Below, in pieces: positions 48,173-57,156 of a stretch of 64,000 bases of DNA. Location: positions 124,001-188,000 of the forward strand of contig NZ_RJVJ01000003.1 of the NCBI RefSeq assembly GCF_003751605.1, given 5' to 3'. This DNA comes from Kitasatospora cineracea (GTDB lineage: Bacteria; Actinomycetota; Actinomycetes; Streptomycetales; Streptomycetaceae). Within the stretch, counting starts at the first letter, position 1. Each line of letters begins with the position of its first letter. The notes beneath the pieces were generated by a model, which saw only the letters and a program-made list of their open reading frames with translations, had not been told where the DNA came from and searched no databases. Made by a program: the position numbers and the translations under genes.

Positions 48173-48918
48173 TCAGCCGAGGCGGGTCCAGGAGAGCAGG
48201 TGGTCGAGGAGGGCGGGGTCGCCGGTGGTGAGGAGGCCGGTGGGCGGGCGGCGGCGGTGCAGGGTGAGGAGCAGGTCGCTGGCGGGGCCGGTCAGTTCGA
48301 GGGTGGTGGGGGCTGTGCGGGGGTGGTGGGTTCGGCCGGGGCGAGGTCGTACGACCGGGCGGGGCCCTCGGTGGTGTGCAGCCGGACGGTGACGGGGGCG
48401 TGCGGCCACGGGGCGGACAGGGGCCAGTAGAGGTCGGGGAACTCGTCGAGGCCGTCCAGCGCGGCGCGCTCCGGGAGGGGGAGCGGTGCGCCGGCGGCGA
48501 GTTGGGCGTCGTGGGCGTGGACGGCGGCCTCCTGCACCTGGTGGCGGGCGATCGTCCCGCTGGTGCTGGGGGTGTCGCCGTCCCGCCACCACGTCCAGCA
48601 GGGGCGGTCGGGCCCGGCCTCCCGGAGGGCCGCCAGCAGGGCGGCGGTCGCGGCCTCGGAGTTCGCGAGCGCCCGGTCGAGGGGGAGCCCGGTCTCCGGC
48701 TCGGGGCGGGCGGGGACGAAGTCGGGGCCCGCGGCGACGGCCGACGCCCAGAAGAGGTGTACGGCGGTGAGGTGGTCGACCAGGTCCGACAGCGTCCAGT
48801 CGGGGCAGCTGGGGACGCGGACCGCCAGGTCCGGCGCGTCGGCAACGGTCTTGCGCAGTGCGGCGGAGCGCTCGTCGACGAGGTCCAGCAGTTCCGGGAA
48901 TCCGAGTGAAGTGGTCAT
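48173..48918 (-). pseudogene. Maleylpyruvate-isomerase/DinB-like protein with a frameshift
   Basis: From ATG 48918: FPELLDLVDERSAALRKTVA, SCPDWTLSDLVDHLTAVHLF, ARHQVQEAAVHAHDAQLAAG. This is the mycothiol-dependent MDMPI N-terminal domain with its metal-binding His and Glu/His residues. Near 48300, in a G-rich run, the frame breaks: the first frame stops at 48292, while the other continues TTLELTGPASDLLLTLHRRR, DPALLDHLLSWTRLG to a stop at 48173, the expected SCP2-like C-terminus. One base restores a ~247-residue protein. Confidence 0.7.
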
Positions 48919-49219
48919 CCTGACTGCCTATCACGAGCCGCTGACAGCAGCCGTGTTGGCACAACGGCTCGATCCCGCCCGGTCGCGGTGACCGGACGGG
49001 ATCGAGGGTGCGGCACTGCCCGGGGCCGGAGGAGGCTCCCCGCCCGTCAGAACCCCGGGCGGTACCGGTTCGGGGGCGGGCCCTCGTCGGGGGACGGGGG
49101 CCCGCCGGTCGGCGGACGTTCGTCAGTGGACGGATGTCCGCACACAGGTGTTCGTCAAAGCATGGACGTCAATCAGTTGATGATCATCGCCCGATGTCCA
49201 TCAGTACCTTGATGATCCG
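48919..49219. other. Intergenic region with nested inverted repeats
   Basis: No gene. 49140-49215 is AT-richer, with ATGGAC and GTCCAT arms around a GATGATCATC palindrome, and TTGATGATC repeated twice. It may hold the terminator of the glucanase gene or a regulatory site for the MDMPI-like gene. Confidence 0.5.
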
Positions 49220-52162
49220 TCAGGCCCCGAAGACCTGGAGCTCGGAGAGCTGCGCGGCGGGCCAGCCGGTGTTGCCGGTGACGTTGAGGCGCAGGTACCG
49301 GGTCGGGGTGGCGGGGAGGTTGATGGTGGCGGTGTTGCCGGTGGCCGGGTCGAAGGTGTAGCCGGCCGAACCGACCAGGGTGGTGAAGGTGGTGCCGTCG
49401 GTGGAGCCCTGGACGGTGAGGGTCTGGGTCCGGGTGGCCCAGGCGGTGGCCGGGGGCAGCTTCAGGACGGCCTTGGAGAGGCTGCGGGAGCAGCCCAGGT
49501 CGACCTGGATCCACTGCGGGAAGGCGTTGTTGGTGCTCTCCCAGTAGCTGTTGGCGTCACCGTCGACCGCGTTGCCGGGGCCGTAGGTCTGGCTGGTGCC
49601 GGAGGCCGTGGCCGGGCGGCCCTGGGCCAGGTTGCCGGTGCCGGCCGGGCAGGTCGGGCCCGAGGAGGACGAGGGCGACGAGGACGGGGACGGCGAGGAG
49701 GACGGGGACGGGGAGGAGCTGCCGTTGCCGCCGCCGAAGACCTGGAACTCGGAGAGCTGCGCGGCGGGCCAGCCGGTGTTGCCGGTGACGTTGAGGCGCA
49801 GGTAGCGGGTCGGGGTGGCGGGGAGGTTGATGGTGGCGGTGTTGCCGGTGGCCGGGTCGAAGGTGTAGCCGGCCGAACCGACCAGGGTGGTGAAGGTGGT
49901 GCCGTCGGTGGAGCCCTGGACGGTGAGGGTCTGGGTCCGGGTGGCCCAGGCGGTGGCCGGGGGCAGCTTCAGGACGGCCTTGGTCAGGCTCAGTGAGCAG
50001 CCCAGGTCGACCTGGATCCACTGCGGGAAGGCGTTGTTGGTGCTCTCCCAGTAGCTGTTGGCGTCACCGTCGACCGCGTTGCCGGGGCCGTAGGTCTGGC
50101 TGGTGCCGGAGGCCGTGGCCGGGCGGCCCTGGGCCAGGTTGCCGGTGCCGCTCGGGCAGGTCGGGCCGGTGGAGGTGGACGGCGACGGGGACGGCGAGGA
50201 CGGGTTCGAGGTGGACGGGGACGGGGACGGCGAGGAGGTGCCGCCGTTGCCGCCGCCGACCGGCACGCCGTTGTACGTCCAGACCGGCGCGGGCCACTGG
50301 CCGGTGCAGGTGGAGCCGTTCAGGCCGGAGTTGCCGCCGCCGTCGGTGATCTGGAAGCCGGTGCCCACGCAGTTGTGGATCGGGGTGGCGGCCTGCGCGA
50401 TGTTCTTGGCGGTGACGTTGGTGAACTTTATCTGGGCGTTGGCCTGTGCCTGGATCGCGTAGGTGCCCGCGCCGTCGATGTTCACGTTGGTCAGGTTGAC
50501 GCCGGTGACGCCGCCCTCGATGGTCTGGATCGCCTCGTAGGAGCTGTCCAGGATGTCGGTGTCGGTGACGTTGATGGTCGCGCCGGTGATCGGCTCGTTC
50601 AGGCCGTCGAACCAGATCGCGCCGACCCCGAACTGCCAGTTGTAGTCGCTGTTGCCGGTGCGGATCAGGGTGTTGCGGGCCGCCGTGATGGTGCCGGAGA
50701 CGGCGGTGCCGTTGCCGGAGGTGACGCCCGGGTAGCGGTTGGCGATGTGCAGGCCGCCGCCGTTGGTGATGGTGTCGGCCATCACGTTGTCCGAGATGGT
50801 GAAGTCCTTGCCGCCGTACGTGACGATGTTGTTGGCGAGGATCGGCAGGATCACCGTGTTGTGGGTGAAGCTGTCGTTGGTGTTCGCCAGCCGCTCCGGC
50901 CAGGAGGCCAGGCCGTCGTCACCGGTGTTGCGCAGGAAGGTGTTGGTGACCGTCGAATTGGTCACGCCGGTGTGGAAGTTGACGCCGTCCGCGGTCTGGT
51001 CGAGGATCCGGCTGTTCTTGATGGTGAAGTGGTCCATCGGACCGTCCATCCAGGCGCCGACCTTGGTGTGCTGGATCCACAGGTTGTCCACGGTGGAGTT
51101 GGACATCGCGCCGCCCAGGCCGTTGACCTGGTCGTCGTCGACCCGCTCGCGCACGTCGCCGATGATGGCGAAGTCCTTCAGCGTGACGTTCTGGCTCGGG
51201 CCGCCCGCCTCCTGCGGCCGGACGCCGCCGCCGTAGCCGCCGCCCGCCACGTACTTGCCGTAGATGCCGGCCGCCCGGTTGCGGTTGATCGGGTCGCGCC
51301 CGCCCAGCACGCTGTACCAGGGGCCCGCGCCGGCCAGCGTCACCTTGTCGACCACCACGTGGTCGTACAGCGTGAAGTTGCCCTGCGGGATGTAGACCGT
51401 CCGGCCCTGCGCCGCGCCCGCGTTGACCGCGGCCTGGAACTTGGCGGTGGAGTCGGTGGCGCCGGTGGGGTCGGCGCCGAAGTCCGCGACCACGTCGATC
51501 GCGTTCGCGGGCTTGGGGATCGGCGCGGCGACGTTCTCGAAGTCGGCCAGGTCGATGGTGAAGGTCGGCGACTGGGCGGTGGAGGACACCTGCAGCCGGA
51601 TCTTCGTGCCCGCCGGATAGGTGGTGCCCAGCAGGGTGCGGGTCTCGTCGAAGAAGTGGTGCGGGTTGCTGTCGCCCGGGTTGTTGTTGAACGGGTAACC
51701 GCCGTAGTACCAGCTGTACTTGGAGGTCACGTCGACGCTCTTCAGCTTCTGCCCGTTGACCAGCAGGTCCATCGAGGCGTCGCGGCCCTTGCCGTCCGCG
51801 GAGTCCGGCAGGCTGTAGCGGAAGTCGATCGAGTTGGCGGGCGCGGTGAGGGTGAACTCGACGTACTGCCCGGTCGCGTTCAGCGTCACCGCCTGCCGCC
51901 CGGAGGCCTCCGAGACCAGGTGGCCGTACAGCCGGTCCGGCCCGACCACGGTGCCGTTGGTGGCCGCGTACTCGGCCTCCTGCTCGATGAACGGGACGCT
52001 CGCGCCGCGGCCCGGGACGGCCAGCGGGGAGAGCGCGGGAACGGCGGCGGCGTGCGCCGGGCCGGCGTTGACGAACGCCGCCGCCAGCAGCCCGGAGGCG
52101 CCCAGGGCGAGCGTGGCCAGGGACGCGACGGTCCGTCTGGCGCGCGTGGGGGGATTCAGCAT
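49220..52162 (-). CDS. Secreted alpha-1,3-glucanase (GH87, mycodextranase-like) with two F5/8C domains
   Basis: 980 residues. Signal peptide (RRTVASLATLALGASGLLAA, cleavage near AHA-A). Residues ~55-215 form a CBM6/35-like beta-sandwich (VPFIEQEAEYAATNGTVVGP). About 215-640 is a right-handed beta-helix starting DVVADFGADPTGATDSTAKF, with acidic motifs QTADGVNFHTGVTNS and RNTGDDGLASWPE that fit the GH87 catalytic Asp set. Two discoidin (F5/8C) domains follow, joined by Ser/Pro linkers. It would hydrolyse alpha-1,3-glucan of fungal walls or mutan. The family call relies on the motifs, and a GH55/pectate-lyase-like relative is possible. ATG 52162 has AGGAAG upstream. Confidence 0.8.
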   Translation of the reverse strand: MLNPPTRARRTVASLATLALGASGLLAAAFVNAGPAHAAAVPALSPLAVPGRGASVPFIEQEAEYAATNGTVVGPDRLYGHLVSEASGRQAVTLNATGQYVEFTLTAPANSIDFRYSLPDSADGKGRDASMDLLVNGQKLKSVDVTSKYSWYYGGYPFNNNPGDSNPHHFFDETRTLLGTTYPAGTKIRLQVSSTAQSPTFTIDLADFENVAAPIPKPANAIDVVADFGADPTGATDSTAKFQAAVNAGAAQGRTVYIPQGNFTLYDHVVVDKVTLAGAGPWYSVLGGRDPINRNRAAGIYGKYVAGGGYGGGVRPQEAGGPSQNVTLKDFAIIGDVRERVDDDQVNGLGGAMSNSTVDNLWIQHTKVGAWMDGPMDHFTIKNSRILDQTADGVNFHTGVTNSTVTNTFLRNTGDDGLASWPERLANTNDSFTHNTVILPILANNIVTYGGKDFTISDNVMADTITNGGGLHIANRYPGVTSGNGTAVSGTITAARNTLIRTGNSDYNWQFGVGAIWFDGLNEPITGATINVTDTDILDSSYEAIQTIEGGVTGVNLTNVNIDGAGTYAIQAQANAQIKFTNVTAKNIAQAATPIHNCVGTGFQITDGGGNSGLNGSTCTGQWPAPVWTYNGVPVGGGNGGTSSPSPSPSTSNPSSPSPSPSTSTGPTCPSGTGNLAQGRPATASGTSQTYGPGNAVDGDANSYWESTNNAFPQWIQVDLGCSLSLTKAVLKLPPATAWATRTQTLTVQGSTDGTTFTTLVGSAGYTFDPATGNTATINLPATPTRYLRLNVTGNTGWPAAQLSEFQVFGGGNGSSSPSPSSSPSPSSSPSSSSGPTCPAGTGNLAQGRPATASGTSQTYGPGNAVDGDANSYWESTNNAFPQWIQVDLGCSRSLSKAVLKLPPATAWATRTQTLTVQGSTDGTTFTTLVGSAGYTFDPATGNTATINLPATPTRYLRLNVTGNTGWPAAQLSELQVFGA
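49227..50167. repeat. ~434-bp near-identical duplication (two discoidin domains)
   Basis: 49227-49660 is repeated at 49734-50167 (offset 507 bp) with only a few base differences. The two encoded domains are identical over most of ~140 residues. Confidence 0.9.
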
Positions 52163-52351
52163 GGATGACCGTGCTTCCTGCGGGGGAGGGCCCGGGTGGT
52201 GGCCGGGCGTGCCGAGCGTAGGGCGCACGACGGCAGGAAGTCCACGGGTGAACGCAAAAAAGATACAGATTGACGCAAGATCAGCTGTGGAGGATTGATG
52301 AAACCCGACTGTAAGGATTGATGAGACCCGACTGCGATGCCGGTGACGGGC

Positions 52352-53287
52352 TCAGGACCGGCCCGGGTCCCCCTCCTCCGGGTGCTGCTGAAGGGCGGTC
52401 AGCCGGGCCCGGCACTCGGCGGCGAAGGCCGGATCGCGCTCCCGGTAGTACGGCAGCCCGGCCGCCGCCACCGCCACCGCCCAGGCCCGGGCGCGCAGCC
52501 AGGTCTCCCGGGGAAGCGCGGCCGCCCGCCAGTACGCCCGGCGCGCGGTTGCCGGCAGGTCCCAGACCGGGGCGTGCTCGGCGTCCGGGAAGCCGACCGC
52601 CAGGCCGCCGAAGTCGATCACCGCGTGCAGCGCGCCGTCCCGGACCAGCAGGTTGCTGGGCTTCAGGTCGCCGTGCAGCCACACCGGCGGCCCGGACGGC
52701 GCGGGCAGCTCCACCCCCGCCCGCCACAGCCCGGCCAGCAGCGGCAGGTCGAGACCGTCCCCGCCGCTCGCCCGGAGCTCGGCCAGGCGCTGCCCCACCC
52801 ACCCGTCGCAGAGCCCCAACTCCCGCCCCCGGTAACCGTCCAGGCCCGCCCGCTCACCCGCCGCCGGCAGCGGCGCGGCGTGCAGCGCCCGGACCGCCCC
52901 GGCCAGCGCGGTGCCGAGCGCGGCCCAGTCGGACACCGTCCCCGGCCCCGGCGGCGCGCCCTCGATCCACCGGTACACCGACCAGTCCAGCGGGAACGCC
53001 GCCCCCGGTACCCCCGCGTGCACCGGCTCCGGCACCCGCAGCGGCGCCAGCCGCGCGGCCATCCCGGGCAGCCAGTGCCGTTCCTTGCGCAGCGCCCCCG
53101 CGTGCTCCGCGGTGCGCGGCAGCCGCACCAGCAGCCCGTCGCCCAGCCGGAACATCCGGTTGTCGGTGCCCGCGCCCGCCGCCACCACCGGCAGCCCGGC
53201 CCACTCCGGCCGCTGCTCGCGCAGCAGCGCGCGCACCGTCGCCGCGTCGGCCGGGATCTCGCCCTCGTGCAGGATCAGCTCCGTCAT
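52352..53287 (-). CDS. Aminoglycoside-phosphotransferase-family kinase
   Basis: 311 residues: NRMFRLGDGLLVRLPRTAEH (ATP-side Lys/Arg region), WLHGDLKPSNLLV (Brenner motif with catalytic Asp), AVIDFGGLAVGFPDAEHAPV (metal-binding DFG-like). Antibiotic or small-molecule kinase of the APH/choline-kinase superfamily; substrate unknown. ATG 53287. Confidence 0.88.
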   Translation of the reverse strand: MTELILHEGEIPADAATVRALLREQRPEWAGLPVVAAGAGTDNRMFRLGDGLLVRLPRTAEHAGALRKERHWLPGMAARLAPLRVPEPVHAGVPGAAFPLDWSVYRWIEGAPPGPGTVSDWAALGTALAGAVRALHAAPLPAAGERAGLDGYRGRELGLCDGWVGQRLAELRASGGDGLDLPLLAGLWRAGVELPAPSGPPVWLHGDLKPSNLLVRDGALHAVIDFGGLAVGFPDAEHAPVWDLPATARRAYWRAAALPRETWLRARAWAVAVAAAGLPYYRERDPAFAAECRARLTALQQHPEEGDPGRS

Positions 53288-53337
53288 GCGACGAGCATTC
53301 AGCCCCGCCCCGCCCCGGGCCAACGGATTTCCCGCAG

Positions 53338-53428
53338 CGGGCCGGACGGGGCAGACGGGCCGAACGGGCCGGACGGGGCAGGCGGGCCGAACGGGCCGGG
53401 CGGGGCAGGCGGGCCGGGCGGGGCAGGC
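53338..53428. repeat. ~27-bp tandem repeat between genes
   Basis: CGGGCCGAACGGGCC and GGACGGGGCAGG words alternate about 3-4 times between the kinase gene and the next minus-strand gene. Confidence 0.75.
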
Positions 53429-53444
53429 GCCGCGGACGCGGAGC

Positions 53445-54236
53445 TCAGCGCTGCGGGCCGGCCACCTGCTCGCTCAGCCGGACGACGTTCACCTCGAGCT
53501 GGCCGTACCCGTCCTCCCAGCCCATCACCCCCGCGCAGCCGTCCCCGTCCAGGCGGTGCCCGGTGCTCCCGCAGTCGACCGGCATCAGGCCGCTCTCGCC
53601 CTCGGTGCAGAAGAAGCCCAGGTGGTGCCGGAGCTCCGGGTGCGCCACCCCGGCCAGCCCCTCCCGCCAGGACTCCTCGACCTCCTCCTCCGGCTCGAAC
53701 TCGAACTCCAGCAGCTCCGCCGGGCCCCGCCCGGTCTGCAGCGCCGCGACCAGCGCCCCGAACAGGGTGCCGTCCGACACCAGCCGGGCGAAGTACACCG
53801 ACCAGGCGCCCCGGCAGGCCGGGTCGGCCAGGTCGACCCCGTGCTCCTCGACCAGCGGGGCGAGGTCCGCGCCGCGGATCAGCGACGGGCGGAAGCAGGC
53901 CGCCCCGACCGCGGCCAGGAACGCCGGCGGCAGCGCGTCCCGCCCCGGCGCGCCCGCCGGGAAGTCGAACAGGGACCGGGCGGCGTCGAACCGCGGCAGC
54001 TCGCGCCCCGCGTCGTACACCCACAGCCCCGGCACGGACTCCTCCCCGCGCAGCGCGGCCGGACGCACCCAGGCCGGCTCCTGCCTGAAGCCGGTCTCGG
54101 CCAGCAGGTTGCCGTCGACCTCGGCCGCGTACACCGCCCCGGCGTCGAACGCATCGAGCGGCCGCCCGAGCAACACGGCGAAACCGTCGGCCAGTTGGCG
54201 GTCCCAGTCGGAGTCCGCCGCAGTGATGTCAGTCAT
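53445..54236 (-). CDS. Hypothetical protein
   Basis: 263 residues, soluble and acidic: DRQLADGFAVLLGRPLDAFD, YDAGRELPRFDAARSLFDFP, LLEFEFEPEEEVEESWREGL, GYGQLEVNVVRLSEQVAG. Not recognised; the general look recalls SUKH/immunity-type or DUF proteins. ATG 54236. Confidence 0.6.
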   Translation of the reverse strand: MTDITAADSDWDRQLADGFAVLLGRPLDAFDAGAVYAAEVDGNLLAETGFRQEPAWVRPAALRGEESVPGLWVYDAGRELPRFDAARSLFDFPAGAPGRDALPPAFLAAVGAACFRPSLIRGADLAPLVEEHGVDLADPACRGAWSVYFARLVSDGTLFGALVAALQTGRGPAELLEFEFEPEEEVEESWREGLAGVAHPELRHHLGFFCTEGESGLMPVDCGSTGHRLDGDGCAGVMGWEDGYGQLEVNVVRLSEQVAGPQR

Positions 54237-54297
54237 GGCCGCACTGTAGCGACGCCCGCCCACACCCCGGGCGGCGGGCGCCGGGCCCGGGCACCGG

Positions 54298-55281
54298 TCA
54301 GGGGGCCGAGCCGATCAGGGCGTCGCCCATCGGGGTGCGGCGGTAGAGGACCGAACGGCCCGCGCGGGCGCGGGAGAGGAGGCCGGCGGCGCGCAGGACG
54401 GCGAGGTGGTCGGCGACCGCGCCGGGGGTCTGGTGCAGGCTGCGGGCGAGCTGGGTGGTGCTGGCGGGGGTGTCCAGGGCGGCCAGGACGCGGGCCCGGG
54501 AGCGGCCGAGCAGGGCGGCCAGCGCGTCGGGCGGGACGGCGGCGCCCGGCTCCCAGAGGGCGGAGATGCCGCGGGCCGGGTAGATCAGGGTGCACGGCCA
54601 CGGCTCGTCGTGGTGCGCGGCGACGTTCGGCCAGACGAACACCGAGGGCACCAGCAGCAGCCCCGCGCCGCGCAGCGAGTAGGTGGTGGCGGCGTCGAAC
54701 GGCAGGACCTCGATGCCGCCGTCCCGCCAGCGGACGTTCTCGTGCAGCCCGGCCAGCGCCGCCGCCCAGCCGCGCTGGCCCAACTCGCCCGCCCGGTGCA
54801 CCACGTCGCGTTCGCACAGGGCGCGCAGCTGCGGCCAGTCCCGGGCCAGCAGCGCGTGCCAGGTCCGGTCGAGCGCCTCGGCGACCTGCCGGACCGCGTC
54901 CGGCGCGGCCAGCACGGCCCGGGCCGGGCCGTCGGTGTCGGGCCGGGCCGCCAGGCAGCGGGCGATCTCCGCCCGGGCCGGCTCCGGCGGGGCGGCCAGG
55001 ACCGCCGCCAGGTCGTCCGCCCAGGTCTGGTCCATGCCGCGCGGCGGGATGGCGATGAAGTCCGCCCCGAACTTCTCGTTGTGCAGCGCCAGCGCGGCCC
55101 GCACCGCCGGATCCGCCCGCAGCCGCAGGAACGCCGGGCGCAGCCGCTCCCGCCACCCCGGCGGCAGCGACCGCTCCCCGCCCCGGTCCAACAGCCGCAG
55201 CAGGTTGGCCAGTTCGAACGCGGGCGAGAGCGCGAACCGGCTGCGCACCAGGTCCTCCGTGGCCACCTCGTACCTCAGCAC
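54298..55281 (-). CDS. ArsR-type regulator with large N-terminal domain (DUF5937-like)
   Basis: 327 residues. N-terminal ~230-residue helical/alpha-beta domain (VATEDLVRSRFALSPAFELA, LHNEKFGADFIAIPPRGMDQ, RGAGLLLVPSVFVWPNVAAH) and a C-terminal winged helix (RARVLAALDTPASTTQLARS, LHQTPGAVADHLAVLRAAGL, SVLYRRTPMGDALI). This order is the DUF5937/HTH_20 architecture common in streptomycetes next to MFS exporters. Divergent from such an exporter. GTG 55281 has GGAGGGAG upstream. Confidence 0.85.
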   Translation of the reverse strand: MLRYEVATEDLVRSRFALSPAFELANLLRLLDRGGERSLPPGWRERLRPAFLRLRADPAVRAALALHNEKFGADFIAIPPRGMDQTWADDLAAVLAAPPEPARAEIARCLAARPDTDGPARAVLAAPDAVRQVAEALDRTWHALLARDWPQLRALCERDVVHRAGELGQRGWAAALAGLHENVRWRDGGIEVLPFDAATTYSLRGAGLLLVPSVFVWPNVAAHHDEPWPCTLIYPARGISALWEPGAAVPPDALAALLGRSRARVLAALDTPASTTQLARSLHQTPGAVADHLAVLRAAGLLSRARAGRSVLYRRTPMGDALIGSAP

Positions 55282-55305
55282 CCGGCACTCCCTCCACGCT
55301 CCCGC

Positions 55306-55350
55306 CGACACACCGACACACCGACACACCGACACACCGACACACCGACG
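55306..55350. repeat. 8-bp simple-sequence repeat (CGACACAC), 5.6 copies
   Basis: Five perfect copies and one partial copy of CGACACAC lie in the promoter region between the divergent regulator and MFS genes. Confidence 0.9.
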
Positions 55351-55428
55351 GCCGTCCGCCGCCCCACGACCTTACGTCCAGGGACGAATCTCTCGCCCGC
55401 GCCGCCCCCGGACGCCAGGCTCGCCGCC

Positions 55429-56694
55429 ATGACGACCTACCGCGAGGTGCTGGGCGACCCGCGTTTCCGACTGCTGTTCACCACCCGCACCCTCGGCATC
55501 GTCGGGGACTCGCTGCGGATCACCACCCTGGCCGTGCTGATCTACGCGGGCACCGGCTCCGCCCTGCTGAGCGCCGTCGCCTTCGGCATCGGGTTCCTGC
55601 CGCAACTGCTCGGCTCGATGCTGCTCGGCTCGCTCACCGACAGCCTGCGCCCCCGGCTGCTGATCACCGCCGGGTACCTGCTGGACGCGACCGCCGCCGC
55701 CCTGCTCGCCCTGGTGCGGATGCCGGTCGCGGCCAGCCTGCTGCTGGTCGGCGCGGTCGCGGTGCTCACCCCCGTCTTCAACGGGGCGTCCGGCCGGCTG
55801 GTCGCCGAGACCCTGCAGGGCGACGCGTACGTGCTCGGCCGCTCGCTGACCAACGTCGCCTCCTCCGGCGCGCAACTGCTCGGCCTGGCCGGCGGCGGCG
55901 TGACGGTCGCCCTGCTCGGCCCGCCCGGCGCGCTGCTGGTCGCCGCCGGGCTGCACCTCGCCAACGCGCTGGCGATCCGGCTGCGGCTGCCCGACCTGCC
56001 GCCGCTGCGGCGCGCCACCGGCTCGGTGCTCCGGCAGAGCCTGCGCGGCAACGGCGACCTGCTGCGCCGCACCCCGGTCCGCCGCCTGCTGCTCGCCCAG
56101 TGGCTGCCGTCCGCGGCGGTGACCGGCGCCGAGTCGCTGGTCATCGCGTACGCCGGGTCACGGGGCTTCCCGACCGGCGGCTACGGCTTCCTGCTGGCCT
56201 GCCTGCCGGTCGGGATGCTGGTCGGGGACCTGCTGGTCGGCCGGTTCGCCGCCCCCGCCACCCGGGAGCGCCTGGTGGCACCGCTGGCCGCGCTGATGGG
56301 CCTGCCGCTGCTGGTCTTCGCGCTGCCCGTCCCGCTCCCGCTGTGCGCCGCCGCCCTGCTGGCCGCCGGTTTCGGCTTCGCCTACGCGCTCGGCCTCCAG
56401 CGCCCGTTCCTGGACGCGCTCCCCGCGGACGCCCAGGGCCAGGCGTTCACCCTGCTCGGCTCCGGCAACATGACCCTCCAGGGCATCGGCCCCGCCCTCT
56501 TCGGCACCGCCGCCACCCTCACCGGCACCGGCCCCGCCATGGCCGCCGCGGGCACCTCCGCCGCCCTGACCGCCCTGTGGATCGCCACCTGGCACCGCCC
56601 GACCCCGACCCCGGCCCCCGCGCTCGCGGAACCGGCGGAGACGGCGGGGACAACGGAGACGGCAGGGACAACGGAGGCGGCGGAGACGGCCTGA
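55429..56694 (+). CDS. MFS transporter
   Basis: 421 residues with about 12 helices. N-terminal YREVLGDPRFRLLFTTRTLG, the LGSLTDSLRPRLLITAGYLL loop, GASGRLVAETLQGDAYVLGR. Belongs to the DHA3-like exporters that pair with DUF5937 regulators. The C-terminal ~30 residues are a repetitive Glu/Thr/Ala tail (PAETAGTTETAGTTEAAETA). ATG 55429. Confidence 0.88.
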   Translation: MTTYREVLGDPRFRLLFTTRTLGIVGDSLRITTLAVLIYAGTGSALLSAVAFGIGFLPQLLGSMLLGSLTDSLRPRLLITAGYLLDATAAALLALVRMPVAASLLLVGAVAVLTPVFNGASGRLVAETLQGDAYVLGRSLTNVASSGAQLLGLAGGGVTVALLGPPGALLVAAGLHLANALAIRLRLPDLPPLRRATGSVLRQSLRGNGDLLRRTPVRRLLLAQWLPSAAVTGAESLVIAYAGSRGFPTGGYGFLLACLPVGMLVGDLLVGRFAAPATRERLVAPLAALMGLPLLVFALPVPLPLCAAALLAAGFGFAYALGLQRPFLDALPADAQGQAFTLLGSGNMTLQGIGPALFGTAATLTGTGPAMAAAGTSAALTALWIATWHRPTPTPAPALAEPAETAGTTETAGTTEAAETA

Positions 56695-56698
56695 GCGG

Positions 56699-57118
56699 CT
56701 ACTCCTCGGACGTGAGGGTGAGCGGGTCAGGGTCCTCCAGGACGGGGATGCAGGGCGACAGCAGCGGCTCCGGGTGCTCGGTCACCTGACCGCGCACCAT
56801 CCGCAGCACCCGGACCCCGTTCCACCACTCGGGGTCCTCGTCGTCCCGCACGTGCAGCAGGCCGTACGACCCCGGGGCCCGCTCGCCGACCTCCGCGAAG
56901 AAACGGAGGATCTCCGGGTCGCGGTGGTTGGGGGCGCCCGCGAGGTGGACGAACGCCTCGCCGTTCATCCACCTCACATCGAGCAGGTAGGGGTTGTGGA
57001 TCTCCTGGATGCGCCGCCCGATGTCCTCGACGGCCGCCATGGTGCGGGCCGGTTCGGAGTCGTCGTCCTCGGCGGCGGCGGTGATCAGGACCTTGATCCA
57101 GCCGTGGTACTCGAACAC
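56699..57118 (-). CDS. Imm7-family immunity protein
   Basis: 139 residues: MFEYHGWIKVLI, NPYLLDVRWMNGEAFVHLAG, APNHRDPEILRFF, APGSYGLLHVRDDEDPEWWN, and the C-terminal EPLLSPCIPVLEDPDPLT. This is the Imm7 signature as I know it from polymorphic-toxin loci. No cognate toxin is adjacent, so it is an orphan. Cytosolic, would neutralise an incoming effector. Confidence 0.8.
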   Translation of the reverse strand: MFEYHGWIKVLITAAAEDDDSEPARTMAAVEDIGRRIQEIHNPYLLDVRWMNGEAFVHLAGAPNHRDPEILRFFAEVGERAPGSYGLLHVRDDEDPEWWNGVRVLRMVRGQVTEHPEPLLSPCIPVLEDPDPLTLTSEE

Positions 57119-57137
57119 GGTCGTAGCCTAACAGCGC

Positions 57138-57156
57138 CCCTGACGGGCCCTCAGGG
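57138..57156 (-). terminator. Hairpin at the alcohol dehydrogenase stop codon
   Basis: CCCTGA and TCAGGG arms around CGGGCCC; the stop codon (57151-57153) is part of the stem. Confidence 0.5.
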
